A stretch of DNA of 64,000 nt, taken from the NCBI RefSeq assembly GCF_005938085.1, contig NZ_SMZK01000001.1:992001-1056000 (forward strand), given 5' to 3'. Numbering within the stretch: the stretch's first letter is position 1; each line of letters begins with the position of its first letter. Of the stretch, positions 17,223 through 25,968 are shown in pieces. The notes beneath the pieces are model-generated. The model ran no database searches, was not told the origin of the DNA, and worked only from the letters and a program-made list of their open reading frames with translations. A program made the translations under genes and the position numbers. Source of the DNA: Haloterrigena sp. H1 (lineage in GTDB: Archaea > Halobacteriota > Halobacteria > Halobacteriales > Natrialbaceae).

Positions 17223-17582
17223 GTGGTCTCCGTGAGCGTTTCCACGGCCGAAGCCGAACTCACCGAGGACGAGCGTGCCGGTCTCGAACTCGTCCGCGAG
17301 TCCGGCGGCATCCACCAGAGCGACTTCTGGAAGGAACTGGATGTCTCCTCGCGCAAGGGCAGCCGGATCGTCGAATCGCTTGTCGAAAAGGACCTTGTCG
17401 ATCGCGAGGAGACCGTCTACGACGGTCACAACACCTACTACATCTCGCCGACAGCACGCGACCTCGATTTCAGACTGCTGATGGCCGGCGACATGCTCTC
17501 GCCGTTTATCGGCGAGGAGGAGGTCGATCCCAACAGCGACGCCTTCTCGCAGTGGATCATGAACCTCGCATACGAGGAGTAG
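17223..17582 (+). CDS. Small winged-helix transcriptional regulator (MarR/TrmB-like)
   Basis: 119 residues from a GTG (an alternative GTG lies 3 codons on). A single winged-helix domain at about 15-75: IHQSDFWKELDVSSRKGSRI is the recognition segment and VDREETVYDGHNTYYISPT the wing. A short C-terminal helix region ends in FSQWIMNLAYEE. The family looks like the haloarchaeal one-domain HTH proteins; target and ligand are unknown. It starts about 65 bases after the NRDE stop on the same strand. Confidence 0.75.
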   Translation: MVSVSVSTAEAELTEDERAGLELVRESGGIHQSDFWKELDVSSRKGSRIVESLVEKDLVDREETVYDGHNTYYISPTARDLDFRLLMAGDMLSPFIGEEEVDPNSDAFSQWIMNLAYEE

Positions 17583-17660
17583 TCGGCGCGATCCGCCGCT
17601 CGAGACCGAAAACCCGTTTTCAGCCCCGTCGAGTCACGGTGCCCGACTGTTCGGGGCGAA

Positions 17661-18464
17661 CTACTCCGCGTTTCTCGCACCCCGAACCTGCGCAACGTGG
17701 GTGAACGTCACCAACCCGAGGCCCCCGACGACGTTCCCCGCGGTAGCGACGGCGACCGTCTCGAACAGCGCGCCGTAGCCGATCGTGGCATCGAAGAGGA
17801 AGCCGAAGAAGACGTGGACCGCAGTGACGATGACGTGATCGAAAGGACCGAGCGCGAGCAGAAAGCCGACGATGTAGGCCAGCGTGATGCGGCTTCGGAC
17901 GCTGTTGACGGCCGCGAGGAGGTACGACAGGAGGCTCACGAGTGCGCCCCCGACGATAGCACTCGCGAACATCCCTCTGATCGGTCGATGAACGATCCCC
18001 TCGGCAGTCTGCGCCAACGCATGCGCCGATCCCGACGGAAGGACGCCGTCGACGGCGAAGACGAACGCGAAGAGGAATCCACCGATGAGATTGAAAACGA
18101 GGGTCACAGTCCACAGGCGGCCGAGCGATTGGAGCATCCACGAGCCGTCCTGATCGACCGCCTTGGCGGCCGGAGCAACGAAGTTCTCGTTGAAGAGCTC
18201 CGTTCGACCGACGACCAGGAACACGACGCCGACGCCGAAGGCGAGCGCACCCGCGATATGTGCGATGTCTCCGAATCGCGGTTGAACCAGTCCATCGACG
18301 ACTCCCAGTGCAGCGATACCGAAAACGATCGTAAACCCCGCGATGAAGCTGGTCGACGCGAGTTCGAGCGTCGATTGCTCGAGTCGCCGCTCACCTTCGG
18401 CGACGGCGCGATCGAATATGTCCGTGGGATCCGGAGCGACGGGCACACGTACTGTATCGATCAC
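17661..18464 (-). CDS. Formate/nitrite transporter (FNT) family channel
   Basis: 267 residues with six predicted transmembrane helices. An N-terminal soluble helix (DPTDIFDRAVAEGERRL) is followed by the FNT-type alternation of long helices, FVVGRTELFNENFVAPAAKA (the GRTELFTEN-like block) and GFLLALGPFDHVIVTAVH, where the pore His is expected. It likely passes a small monovalent anion; formate, nitrite or others cannot be separated. It faces the HTH gene at 17223 convergently. Confidence 0.88.
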   Translation of the reverse strand: MIDTVRVPVAPDPTDIFDRAVAEGERRLEQSTLELASTSFIAGFTIVFGIAALGVVDGLVQPRFGDIAHIAGALAFGVGVVFLVVGRTELFNENFVAPAAKAVDQDGSWMLQSLGRLWTVTLVFNLIGGFLFAFVFAVDGVLPSGSAHALAQTAEGIVHRPIRGMFASAIVGGALVSLLSYLLAAVNSVRSRITLAYIVGFLLALGPFDHVIVTAVHVFFGFLFDATIGYGALFETVAVATAGNVVGGLGLVTFTHVAQVRGARNAE

Positions 18465-18546
18465 TGACAGATAAGAAGCACACCTGAATACGCCGCCACC
18501 CGAGCGACGAAGACGAACGGCCGCGACTGCCCGTTGCGCGTCGCGT

Positions 18547-19815
18547 TCAGGCGAGCGCGCTCGCGGCCCGAATCAACAGTTCCTCGCCGAACGCCGGTCC
18601 GACGAGCTGGAGGCCGACGGGGAGCCCATCTGTTTCGCCTGCCGGGACCGAGATCGCGGGCAGGTCCGCGAGGTTGACCGGTGTAGTGTTGGCGTCGGCG
18701 AGGTACATCTTTAGCGGATCGTCGAGACTCTCGCCGAGTTCGAACGGCGGCACCGGCATCGTCGGGCTGGCGAGCACGTCAGCTTCGGTAAGCGCCTCGT
18801 CGAAGTCCTGTTTGACCCACGCGCGAGCGTCCTGGGCCTTCTTGTAGTACTTGTCGTGGTAGCCCGCCGAGAGCGCGTAGGTACCCAGCAGGATGCGGCG
18901 CTTGACTTCGTCACCGAACCCTTCCTCGCGGGCCTTCGCGAACGTCTCGTTCCAGTTGCCGTCGTAGCCACCCGAGTGACCGTAGCGGACGCCGTCGAAC
19001 CGCGCGAGGTTCGACGAGGCTTCCGACATCGCGATCACGTAGTAGGCCTCGACGGCGTGTTCGACCGACGGGAGGCTAACTTCGTGGTACGACGCGCCCT
19101 TGTCCTCGAGATCAGCAATGGCGTCCCAGAACGTCTCGACGACGCCCTCGTCGGCCCCCTCGAGTAACTCGGTGGGAACGCCGATCTGGAGCCCGTCGAC
19201 GTCGCCGGTCGCAGCGTCGGCGTAGTTCGCGTCGTCGCCCTCGCTGCGCGTGGTCGCGTCGCGTTCGTCGCTGCCGGCGATCACGTCGAGCAACGCGGCG
19301 GCGTCTTCGACGGTTTCGCCGAAGGGGCCGATCTGCTCTAAGCTGTTACCGTAGGCGACGAGTCCGTACCGCGAGACCAGCCCGTAGGTGGGCTTGATGC
19401 CGACGACGCCACAGAACGCGGCCGGACAGCGAACCGAGCCACCGGTGTCGGACCCGAGCGCGAGGTCGGCCTCGCCGGCGGCGACGGCGGCCGCCGAGCC
19501 ACCGGAGGAGCCACCAGGGACGTGGCCGGGTGCAGCGGGGTTGTCCGTCTCCCCGAAGTAGGAGGTCTCGGTGGTCGTCCCCATCCCGAACTCGTCCATG
19601 TTGGCCTTCCCGACGATGGTCGCGCCGGCCTCTTTGAGCCGGGCGACGACCGTCGCGTCGTAGGGCGGGACGTACTCGGCGAGCATCTTCGAGCCGCAGG
19701 TCGTTCGAACGCCCTCGGTGGAGATATTGTCCTTGATTGCGACCGTTTTGCCGGCCAGCGGGCCGTCGTCGGCACCCTCGATCCGCTCCTCGGTGATGAA
19801 AATATTCTCCGACAT
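18547..19815 (-). CDS. gatA: Asp-tRNA(Asn)/Glu-tRNA(Gln) amidotransferase subunit A
   Basis: The glutaminase subunit of GatCAB, which amidates mischarged Asp-tRNA(Asn) (and Glu-tRNA(Gln)). 422 residues of the amidase-signature family. Lys of KTVAIKDNIS (about residue 28), the Gly/Ser-rich PGGSSGGSAAAVAAGEA and the SDTGGSVRCPA block supply the Ser-cisSer-Lys triad. The true start is the ATG at 19815; a much longer reading frame upstream only overlaps gatC. gatC lies 2 bases upstream in the same operon, and gatB is elsewhere. Confidence 0.95.
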   Translation of the reverse strand: MSENIFITEERIEGADDGPLAGKTVAIKDNISTEGVRTTCGSKMLAEYVPPYDATVVARLKEAGATIVGKANMDEFGMGTTTETSYFGETDNPAAPGHVPGGSSGGSAAAVAAGEADLALGSDTGGSVRCPAAFCGVVGIKPTYGLVSRYGLVAYGNSLEQIGPFGETVEDAAALLDVIAGSDERDATTRSEGDDANYADAATGDVDGLQIGVPTELLEGADEGVVETFWDAIADLEDKGASYHEVSLPSVEHAVEAYYVIAMSEASSNLARFDGVRYGHSGGYDGNWNETFAKAREEGFGDEVKRRILLGTYALSAGYHDKYYKKAQDARAWVKQDFDEALTEADVLASPTMPVPPFELGESLDDPLKMYLADANTTPVNLADLPAISVPAGETDGLPVGLQLVGPAFGEELLIRAASALA

Positions 19816-19817
19816 GA

Positions 19818-20096
19818 TTACGAGACGTTCGGCCCCTTGAAGTAGCCGTCCTCTGTTTCCGGCGCGTTCCGGAGTGCCTCCTCGCTGTCGAGCGAGGCTC
19901 GTTCTTCGTCCGGCCGCATCACGTTCGCGAGATCGGCCTCGCGGTCGACCTCCGGCACCTCGTCTAACGTCTCGAAGTACTCGAGGATGTCCGCGAACTG
20001 TCCGGCGAACCGGTCGACCTCGTCGTCGGCGAGGTCGACGCGGGCCAGCTCCGCGACGTGGCGGACCTCCTCGGGACTGACGGCGTCGTCGCTCAT
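19818..20096 (-). CDS. gatC: Asp/Glu-tRNA amidotransferase subunit C
   Basis: 92 residues matching GatC: SPEEVRHVAELARVDLADDEV at the N terminus, the FADILEYFETLDEV helix and a C-terminal LRNAPETEDGYFKGPNV that wraps between GatA and GatB in known structures. The ATG at 20096 (MSDDAV) is used rather than one four codons upstream. Directly upstream of gatA. Confidence 0.94.
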   Translation of the reverse strand: MSDDAVSPEEVRHVAELARVDLADDEVDRFAGQFADILEYFETLDEVPEVDREADLANVMRPDEERASLDSEEALRNAPETEDGYFKGPNVS

Positions 20097-20371
20097 ACGT
20101 GTTCGCACCGGCTTCCGGAGAGTAAGGGTTTCGATACCGGTGTCTCGCGGCGACGCTGTGAGTCGGCTGGCGAGCGTTCGACACGCGGCGAGTCAGTGTG
20201 ATCGACACGGTCGGCGACGGGCGGGCCCCTCTCATTCCTGCAGTCGCCGGCCGACACCAGGAAAGAAACACTGTGTTTACTGCGACAGCATTTCGATGAA
20301 ATAGGTTATTACTCGCAAAACTATTCGATTAATAGGTATATACTCAAGCATGTTGTCCGGGGACGGAGCAT

Positions 20372-20497
20372 ATGGGCTGCGATAACTGCGAATCCGACGC
20401 GGTTGCATACACACTCACGACCCACGTCGAATCCGCCAGCGAGGAGTCCATCGACCTCGACTTCTGCTCGAGCGAGTGCCTTCGCGTCTGGACGTGA
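20372..20497 (+). CDS. Mini zinc-finger-like protein (41 residues)
   Basis: MGCDNCESDAVAY at the start and LDFCSSECLRVWT at the end give two Cys pairs (C3/C6 and C33/C37), able to bind one zinc. Such haloarchaeal micro-proteins are often overlooked. An AT-rich promoter region (about 20315-20345, ATAGGTATATACTC) lies just upstream. The function is unknown. Confidence 0.6.
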   Translation: MGCDNCESDAVAYTLTTHVESASEESIDLDFCSSECLRVWT

Positions 20498-20572
20498 CGC
20501 TGCCGCGATCAGTCGACCGACTCGAGAACAGGCCCCAACTCCTATGTCGAATCGGGAGACAGGACAATTGGA

Positions 20573-21505
20573 ATGAGATCGAACCGGGGATCGACCGTTC
20601 CGGAGGACGTGCTTGCGTCCGTTCTTCCGTCAGCTGTCGACGCGACATCGTCACGGCGAACGGTCAACGGGACCGAGTCGCACGTCATCGCTGCTGGCGA
20701 CGAGGCCGCGCCGCTCGTCGTTTTACTCCACGGCTTTCCCGAGTACTGGTATGGCTGGCGAGGCGTGGTCGCCCCGCTCGTCGAGGCCGGCTATCGGGTC
20801 CTCGTTCCCGATCAGCGCGGCTACAACCGCAGCGAGAAGCCTGACGGTGTTCGGGCATACCGAACGAGCGTACTGTCACAGGATATCGTCGACCTGATCG
20901 CGACTGAAGGCCGCGACACTGCACACATCGTCGGCCACGACTGGGGTGGCATCGTCGCCTGGGACCTGGCGTGTCGGTTCCCCGCGGTCGTCGATCGGCT
21001 CGCTATCGTCAATGCGCCCCATCCGACCGCCTACCGGCGACAACTACTTTCGAACCCCGAGCAACTGCGTCGGAGCTGGTATGCCATCTGTTTTCAGCCC
21101 CCATGGATTCCCGAACTCGCCTGTCGGTTCGACGACTATCGCCTCCTCGAGCGAGCGCTCCGGGGGACCGCCGCGCCGGGAACGTTCACCGACGCCGAAC
21201 TGGCCCGTTACCGGCGGGCCTGGAGCCGGGATGGGGCGGTCTCCGGGATGCTACACTGGTACCGGGCGGCGCTGCGGTATCCACCTCAGCTCCCGACCGA
21301 CCGGGTTGATGCACCGACACTCGTCGTCTGGGGCGAGGACGACGCGGCGCTCGTCCCCTCGCTGGCGGTCGATAGCGCGGAGTTCTGTACGACGAGTCGC
21401 CTCGAGATCCTGCCGTCGACAAGTCACTGGGTGCCCCACGAAGCGCCCGGCCGACTGTGCGATCTCCTGCTTGGGCATCTCGACGCAGAATACAGTAGCC
21501 ACTGA
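20573..21505 (+). CDS. Alpha/beta-hydrolase, epoxide-hydrolase/haloalkane-dehalogenase-like
   Basis: 310 residues. The oxyanion motif HGFPEYWYGWR (residues 54-64), DQRGYNRSEKP, the nucleophile elbow VGHDWGG with Asp123, an acidic residue in WGEDDAALV and a late His in STSHWVPHEAP together fit the Asp-nucleophile group (epoxide hydrolases, dehalogenases). The last four codons (Y-S-S-H) and the stop lie inside the family-B palindrome at 21490, so the natural C terminus may have been altered by it. The substrate is unknown. Confidence 0.87.
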   Translation: MRSNRGSTVPEDVLASVLPSAVDATSSRRTVNGTESHVIAAGDEAAPLVVLLHGFPEYWYGWRGVVAPLVEAGYRVLVPDQRGYNRSEKPDGVRAYRTSVLSQDIVDLIATEGRDTAHIVGHDWGGIVAWDLACRFPAVVDRLAIVNAPHPTAYRRQLLSNPEQLRRSWYAICFQPPWIPELACRFDDYRLLERALRGTAAPGTFTDAELARYRRAWSRDGAVSGMLHWYRAALRYPPQLPTDRVDAPTLVVWGEDDAALVPSLAVDSAEFCTTSRLEILPSTSHWVPHEAPGRLCDLLLGHLDAEYSSH

Positions 21506-21574
21506 ACGTCAGTGTACACCTGATCGCACGGCAGCGTTGCGATCAGTATGTAAATCGTTTCAGTGGCTACTATA
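21490..21574. repeat. Dispersed palindrome, family B, copy B1
   Basis: Left arm ATACAGTAGCCACTGAACG, right arm CGTTTCAGTGGCTACTATAC; inner arms CCTGATCGCA and TTGCGATCAG. It contains the last codons and the TGA stop of the hydrolase gene. Confidence 0.85.
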
Positions 21575-21710
21575 CTCGTCACGCGGTTCCGGCTTCCACG
21601 TCGGCCGTTACACGGGTAGTCGCTCCCGTTCACAACCAATCGTCCACAGCTTGAGAAGGAACGAACATATTCGTATCCACGGGGCCGAGAGACGAACGGA
21701 ATCCGCTCGT

Positions 21711-22385
21711 ATGGCCCACGCAACACTCACGATTACGATGCCCGAGGAGATCTGGATTCAGCAGCTATCGACAGCCTATCCCGAGTCGACATTTCGGGTG
21801 CTCGCGGCTGTTCCCGGGCCCGAGTCCGGGTTTGCGCTCGTCCGGATCACCGGGCAGACAGTCACGGCGGTGATCGAAGCGATGGCCGACCATTCACAGC
21901 TCACCGAACTCACGATCATACAGCAAGCGGACAGCGAAGCGACGGTTCACTTCGAGACGACGGCACCGTTGCTGTTGGCATCCTCGCAGGAGGCGGGTGT
22001 GCCGATCGAACTCCCAGTGGAAATCGTCGACGGCGAGGCGACTGTCGAGGTCACCGGCTCCCGCGAACGGCTGGCAGACCTCGCCGAACAGCTCGAGCGC
22101 TTCGGGTTCCAGTATCGGATCGAGAACGTCAGCGAGCGACTTCACGAGAGCCAGCTCCTCTCGGAGCGCCAACTCGAAGTTGTGGTCGCCGCCGTCGAAG
22201 CGGGCTACTACGACACCCCACGGCGCTGTTCACTGACTGAACTCGCGGCCCGCCTGGACATCGCCAAATCGACGTGCAGTGAGACGCTTCATCGGGCTGA
22301 AGAGGCGATCATCAAGCGATTCGTCGCGGAGCTACCAGGTGTCGCCGAATACGCCGACCTCGAGGATCGGCCCACGGGTACGTAA
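21711..22385 (+). CDS. HTH_10 (bacterio-opsin activator-like) transcriptional regulator
   Basis: 224 residues with the C-terminal HTH_10 motif at about 150-205: LSERQLEVVVAAVEAGYYDTPRR, then SLTELAARLDIAKSTCSETLHRAEEAIIKRFV. The N-terminal 150 residues form a ligand- or signal-binding region typical of short Bat-like regulators. ATG at 21711 is the first sensible start. It precedes the Fe-S/NrfD operon by 225 bases in the same direction, so it is a natural candidate for its regulator, but this is inference. Confidence 0.85.
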   Translation: MAHATLTITMPEEIWIQQLSTAYPESTFRVLAAVPGPESGFALVRITGQTVTAVIEAMADHSQLTELTIIQQADSEATVHFETTAPLLLASSQEAGVPIELPVEIVDGEATVEVTGSRERLADLAEQLERFGFQYRIENVSERLHESQLLSERQLEVVVAAVEAGYYDTPRRCSLTELAARLDIAKSTCSETLHRAEEAIIKRFVAELPGVAEYADLEDRPTGT

Positions 22386-22551
22386 TAGATAGATACGCTC
22401 GAGCGGACGCGTTGGTCCACTGTTGGGAGGGTTGACTTATATAGGCGAACATAGTCGGGTAGATTCTCACGCGCTGGAAATCGGCTCTATATTTCATCCA
22501 AGTCGGGTTATGAGCGAGGGATGAGGAACCACAAATGAACGATTTGAAGTG

Positions 22552-22589
22552 CATGCCGTCGAGTACTCTCGGCATGACACCAGTGTCAT
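22552..22589 (+). promoter_or_regulatory. Two overlapping palindromes upstream of the Fe-S/NrfD operon
   Basis: CATGCCG (22552-22558) pairs with CGGCATG (22570-22576) across 11 bases. ATGACAC-CA-GTGTCAT fills 22574-22589. Both lie within 60 bases of the ATG at 22611, with an AGAGGTG Shine-Dalgarno-like stretch after them. They could be an operator or a leader hairpin. Confidence 0.5.
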
Positions 22590-22610
22590 ATTCAGAGGTG
22601 TTCTGATCTG

Positions 22611-24311
22611 ATGAGTACGGACGACGAATCATTCCATCCACTCGGAAATGAGTGGGAAGGCGAACTCGAGTCGATGCTCGACGATACCGAGTACGATAGC
22701 CAACTCGGTATGGACATGGCTCGTGACGCGATGCGAGTCACCAACGGCGAACTTTCCGAGGCCGAATTCCACGAGAAATATCACGACGACGTGATGGAGG
22801 AGTTCGGTGAGGACGAGCGCCCGACGAAGGAGGCCTACGAAGCGGCCCAGGAAGAGACCAAGGGCACGGTCTCCCGAATGCTCGACAAGTTCGACGGTGA
22901 CGGCGAACAGACCCGTCGCGAAACGATGAAGAAGATGGGTGTCGGCGCGGCAGCCGTCGGCGTCGGTGCGTGGGGCACCGTCGATGACGGTCCCGAGGCC
23001 AGCGTCGCCGAAGGCGGCCACGGTGGCGGCCACGGTAGTAGTACTGAGACCCACGAGAAACCCGATACCCAGTGGGGCATGACGATCGACCTGGAACGCT
23101 GTGACGGCTGTCTGACCTGCATGCAGGCCTGCAAGCAGGAGAACGACCTCGACGCCGGCGTCAACTGGATGTACGTCATGGCCTGGGAGGACCGCAATCA
23201 TACTTCTCCCGAGGGTGGGCAAGGACTGGTCGACTCCGGTACCTACACCGACTTCAACATGGGGAGCGACTTCAACATGCTCGTGCGACCGTGCCAGCAC
23301 TGCACGGACGCCCCCTGTGAGAAGGTGTGCCCGACGACCGCCCGTCACACCCGTGACAAGGACGGTATCGTGTTGACCGACTACGACGTCTGTATCGGCT
23401 GTCGCTACTGTCAGGTCGCCTGCCCGTACGGCGTCAACTACTTCCAGTGGGACGAACCCGAGGTTGCCTACGACGACATCGACGGCCTCGAGAGCCCCGA
23501 AGACCCCGACCAGATCACGCACGCCGAGTACGAACACGGCACGCGGTGGGTCGACAGTCGTGCTCCGCGTGGCGTCATGAGCAAGTGTACGTTCTGTCCG
23601 ACCATGCAGGACGGCAAACAGGGCGAGGAGAAGGTCGGGACGACCGCCTGTGAATCGGCCTGTCCGCCGAACGCGATCCAGTTCGGTGACGTCAACGACG
23701 AGAAGAGCGACTCGTACCAGCACCGCGAGCACCCGGTCAAGAGCCGGGCTATCGCCCACCTGAGCGGCGACCACGTCAGTAGCGGTCGGTACGTTCCCGA
23801 TCCGGAGACGGTCAACAGCACGCTCAGCGATGGTGGCGATCTCCAGTCTGCAATCGAGGCCCTCGACGCCGCCGGCGAGGACGATACCTTCGACGTCGAG
23901 GTGCTGTCGATGATGAAAGCAATCGACATCATCAGCGAACGGCTCGAACCCGAGGGCAACGCGAACACCACTCTGCTCCAAAGCCAACAGACTCTTCTCG
24001 AGTCCCTCGACGCCATCGAAGAGTACGTCGACCTCGAGAGCGACGAGGCCCTCGAGACGCTGCGCCTCGCCGACGGCAGCGAGCAGGAAGCTCGGTTCAC
24101 GCTCCAGCAGTACGTGGGCGAGTCGAGCGCGTTCAACCTGCTCGACGACATCGGGACGAACCCGAACGTCACGTACCTCGGTGCGGAGCCCGGCACCAAC
24201 GCCTATCAGGTCGACGGGCCGACGAAGTACGAAGACGTCGGTCTCCTCGACAAGCGACAGGAGAAACTCGATGAAGAGACCGTCGGTCGCATCGACGGGG
24301 TGTCGCTATGA
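22611..24311 (+). CDS. PsrB/HybA-like 4Fe-4S electron-transfer subunit with long N-terminal domain
   Basis: 566 residues, the iron-sulfur arm of a membrane redox complex. A soluble, acidic N-terminal domain (1-100) precedes a twin-arginine motif (QTRRETMKKMG, Arg102-103) and a Gly/Ala hydrophobic segment. A His/Gly-rich linker follows. Ferredoxin-type clusters then appear: CDGCLTCMQAC (164-174), CQHCTDAPCEKVC, CIGCRYCQVACPYG and the CTFC...CESACPP pair, fitting up to four 4Fe-4S clusters as in PsrB. The last 170 residues are helical and acidic without cysteines. The stop overlaps the NrfD start (ATGA). No molybdopterin catalytic subunit lies in the window. Confidence 0.88.
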   Translation: MSTDDESFHPLGNEWEGELESMLDDTEYDSQLGMDMARDAMRVTNGELSEAEFHEKYHDDVMEEFGEDERPTKEAYEAAQEETKGTVSRMLDKFDGDGEQTRRETMKKMGVGAAAVGVGAWGTVDDGPEASVAEGGHGGGHGSSTETHEKPDTQWGMTIDLERCDGCLTCMQACKQENDLDAGVNWMYVMAWEDRNHTSPEGGQGLVDSGTYTDFNMGSDFNMLVRPCQHCTDAPCEKVCPTTARHTRDKDGIVLTDYDVCIGCRYCQVACPYGVNYFQWDEPEVAYDDIDGLESPEDPDQITHAEYEHGTRWVDSRAPRGVMSKCTFCPTMQDGKQGEEKVGTTACESACPPNAIQFGDVNDEKSDSYQHREHPVKSRAIAHLSGDHVSSGRYVPDPETVNSTLSDGGDLQSAIEALDAAGEDDTFDVEVLSMMKAIDIISERLEPEGNANTTLLQSQQTLLESLDAIEEYVDLESDEALETLRLADGSEQEARFTLQQYVGESSAFNLLDDIGTNPNVTYLGAEPGTNAYQVDGPTKYEDVGLLDKRQEKLDEETVGRIDGVSL

Positions 24312-25660
24312 GCACGAAGGAGCCAACCGAAGCGGACATCCTTCGTCCGATCAACACGCTGACCAAGAAGTACTTCATCCTGTACGGCATCGCGGCCCTG
24401 GCTCTCGTGGCCTTCCTCGTGGGCTGGGCCTACCAGCTTCAGAAGGGACTGGTCGTCACCGGGCTCGGTGACTGGGGTTCCGGTGGTGGCTCGACCTGGG
24501 GACTGTACATCGGCGCGTTCATCTGGTGGGTCGGTGTCGCACACGGCGGTATCATCCTCTCGGCTGCTGTCCGACTGCTCGGGATGGATCGGTACATGCC
24601 GATCGCCCGAATCGCGGAGCTGACGACCATCGGTGGCCTCTCGGCCGCCGGCTTCTACATTCTGGTCCACATGGGCCGACCGGACCGGATGGTCACGAGC
24701 GTCATCGGTCACTACCACATCACGGTCAACAACTCGCCGCTGGTGTGGGACGTGACGGTCATTACGGCCTACTTCGTGCTGTCGGCGACCTACCTCGCGC
24801 TCACGCTCCGATACGACGTCAACCGACTGCGCGACCAGCTCCCTGACCGATTCGAACCGATCTACAAGATCATGACGATCGGTTACACCAAAGAAGAAGA
24901 CAAGGTCATCGATCGGATGGTCTGGTGGCTCGCAGCCGCAGTCATCATCATGGCCCCACTCTTGCTCCACGGTGGCGTCATCCCGTGGCTGTTCGCACTG
25001 CTCCCGGCGATGCCAGCCTGGACCGGCGGCATTCAGGGCCCGATGTTCCTGAGCATCGCACTGATGTCGGCGATCGGCGGTGTGACCATCATCTCGTATG
25101 CGTTCCGACGCGCCTACGACTGGGACCACATCATCACTGACGACATCTTCCGCGGGCTGCTCCTGTGGCTCGGATTCTTCACCCTGCTGTTCCTCTGGTT
25201 CCAGCTCCAGTTCGTTCTCAACGGTGTCTTCCTCGGACCAAATGCGAAGGCAATCTCGGCTGAAGCGAAGCTTGCTCACCCGCTCTATCAGATTGCGATG
25301 TTCCTGATCTTCAGTACGCTCGTGTACATCTTCCTGCAGGTGATCCGTCCATCGCTGTTCAGCAAGAAGCGAGCGCTCCTCGCCAGCGGGGTCATCCTCA
25401 CGGGGACGCTGACCGAGAAGGTCCTGTTCGTCGTCGAAGGATTCAAGCACCCGGTGTTCGACATCTACGCCAACACGCCCGGGACCTACTTCCCGAGCCT
25501 GATCGAGTGGGCGTCGCTCGCTGGGACGGCTGGACTGGTGGCACTTTTATTCCTCAACGTCTCGAAGCTCGTCCCAGTGGTCGAGCTCCACGCGGTCGAA
25601 CACATGCGTGGCGACCACGCACACGGTGACGAGGCGACCGAACCGGAGGTGGAAGCATGA
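24308..25660 (+). CDS. NrfD/PsrC-family quinone-interacting membrane subunit
   Basis: 450 residues with about ten transmembrane helices; in known complexes this family exchanges electrons with menaquinone in the membrane and may move protons. The core shows WGLYIGAFIWWVGVAHGGI, GRPDRMVTSVIG, PLVWDVTVITAYFV and a late GTYFPSLIEWASLAG, as in PsrC/ActC/NrfD. It overlaps both its neighbours by four bases, giving a tight three-gene operon with an Fe-S protein and a small membrane subunit. It could form part of a dissimilatory reductase or an alternative-complex-III-like quinol oxidase. The partner enzyme is not identified. Confidence 0.9.
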   Translation: MSTKEPTEADILRPINTLTKKYFILYGIAALALVAFLVGWAYQLQKGLVVTGLGDWGSGGGSTWGLYIGAFIWWVGVAHGGIILSAAVRLLGMDRYMPIARIAELTTIGGLSAAGFYILVHMGRPDRMVTSVIGHYHITVNNSPLVWDVTVITAYFVLSATYLALTLRYDVNRLRDQLPDRFEPIYKIMTIGYTKEEDKVIDRMVWWLAAAVIIMAPLLLHGGVIPWLFALLPAMPAWTGGIQGPMFLSIALMSAIGGVTIISYAFRRAYDWDHIITDDIFRGLLLWLGFFTLLFLWFQLQFVLNGVFLGPNAKAISAEAKLAHPLYQIAMFLIFSTLVYIFLQVIRPSLFSKKRALLASGVILTGTLTEKVLFVVEGFKHPVFDIYANTPGTYFPSLIEWASLAGTAGLVALLFLNVSKLVPVVELHAVEHMRGDHAHGDEATEPEVEA

Positions 25661-25968
25661 GTCCAGCACTGACAACATTCGCGTCGGAACTCCTGTATCA
25701 CGGCTACGACGGCACCGGCGGTTTCACCGGCTTCCCCAATGAGGGGACCTGGGTCATCTTCGCGATCATCCTGGTCCCGGTCTACATCATGCTCGCAGCA
25801 TGGTTCCTCGGGAAGCCCCGCGACACGTCGTCCGGACTGCTCGGCGTCGGCTATCTCGTCGGTCTGACGACCTCGATGTGGGTCGGGATGTTCATCCTGA
25901 CCGTCCTGATCGGCGTCGTCTTCTACGGCGGCCCACCGGAGCCGATCAGCAGCGTCGGCCCGCCGTAA
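25657..25968 (+). CDS. Small two-helix membrane subunit of the NrfD operon
   Basis: 103 residues with two membrane helices (TWVIFAIILVPVYIMLAAW and about residues 62-88, GVGYLVGLTTSMWVGMFILT) and a periplasmic-type Gly-rich N terminus. Its ATG overlaps the NrfD stop (ATGA), so translation is coupled. No known family recognised. Likely an accessory subunit. Confidence 0.72.
   Translation: MSPALTTFASELLYHGYDGTGGFTGFPNEGTWVIFAIILVPVYIMLAAWFLGKPRDTSSGLLGVGYLVGLTTSMWVGMFILTVLIGVVFYGGPPEPISSVGPP

Noticed and set aside
22629..23987. A 452-residue reading frame on the minus strand
   Set aside because: It is the antisense shadow of the Fe-S subunit gene; no family motif and typical of high-GC third-position bias.
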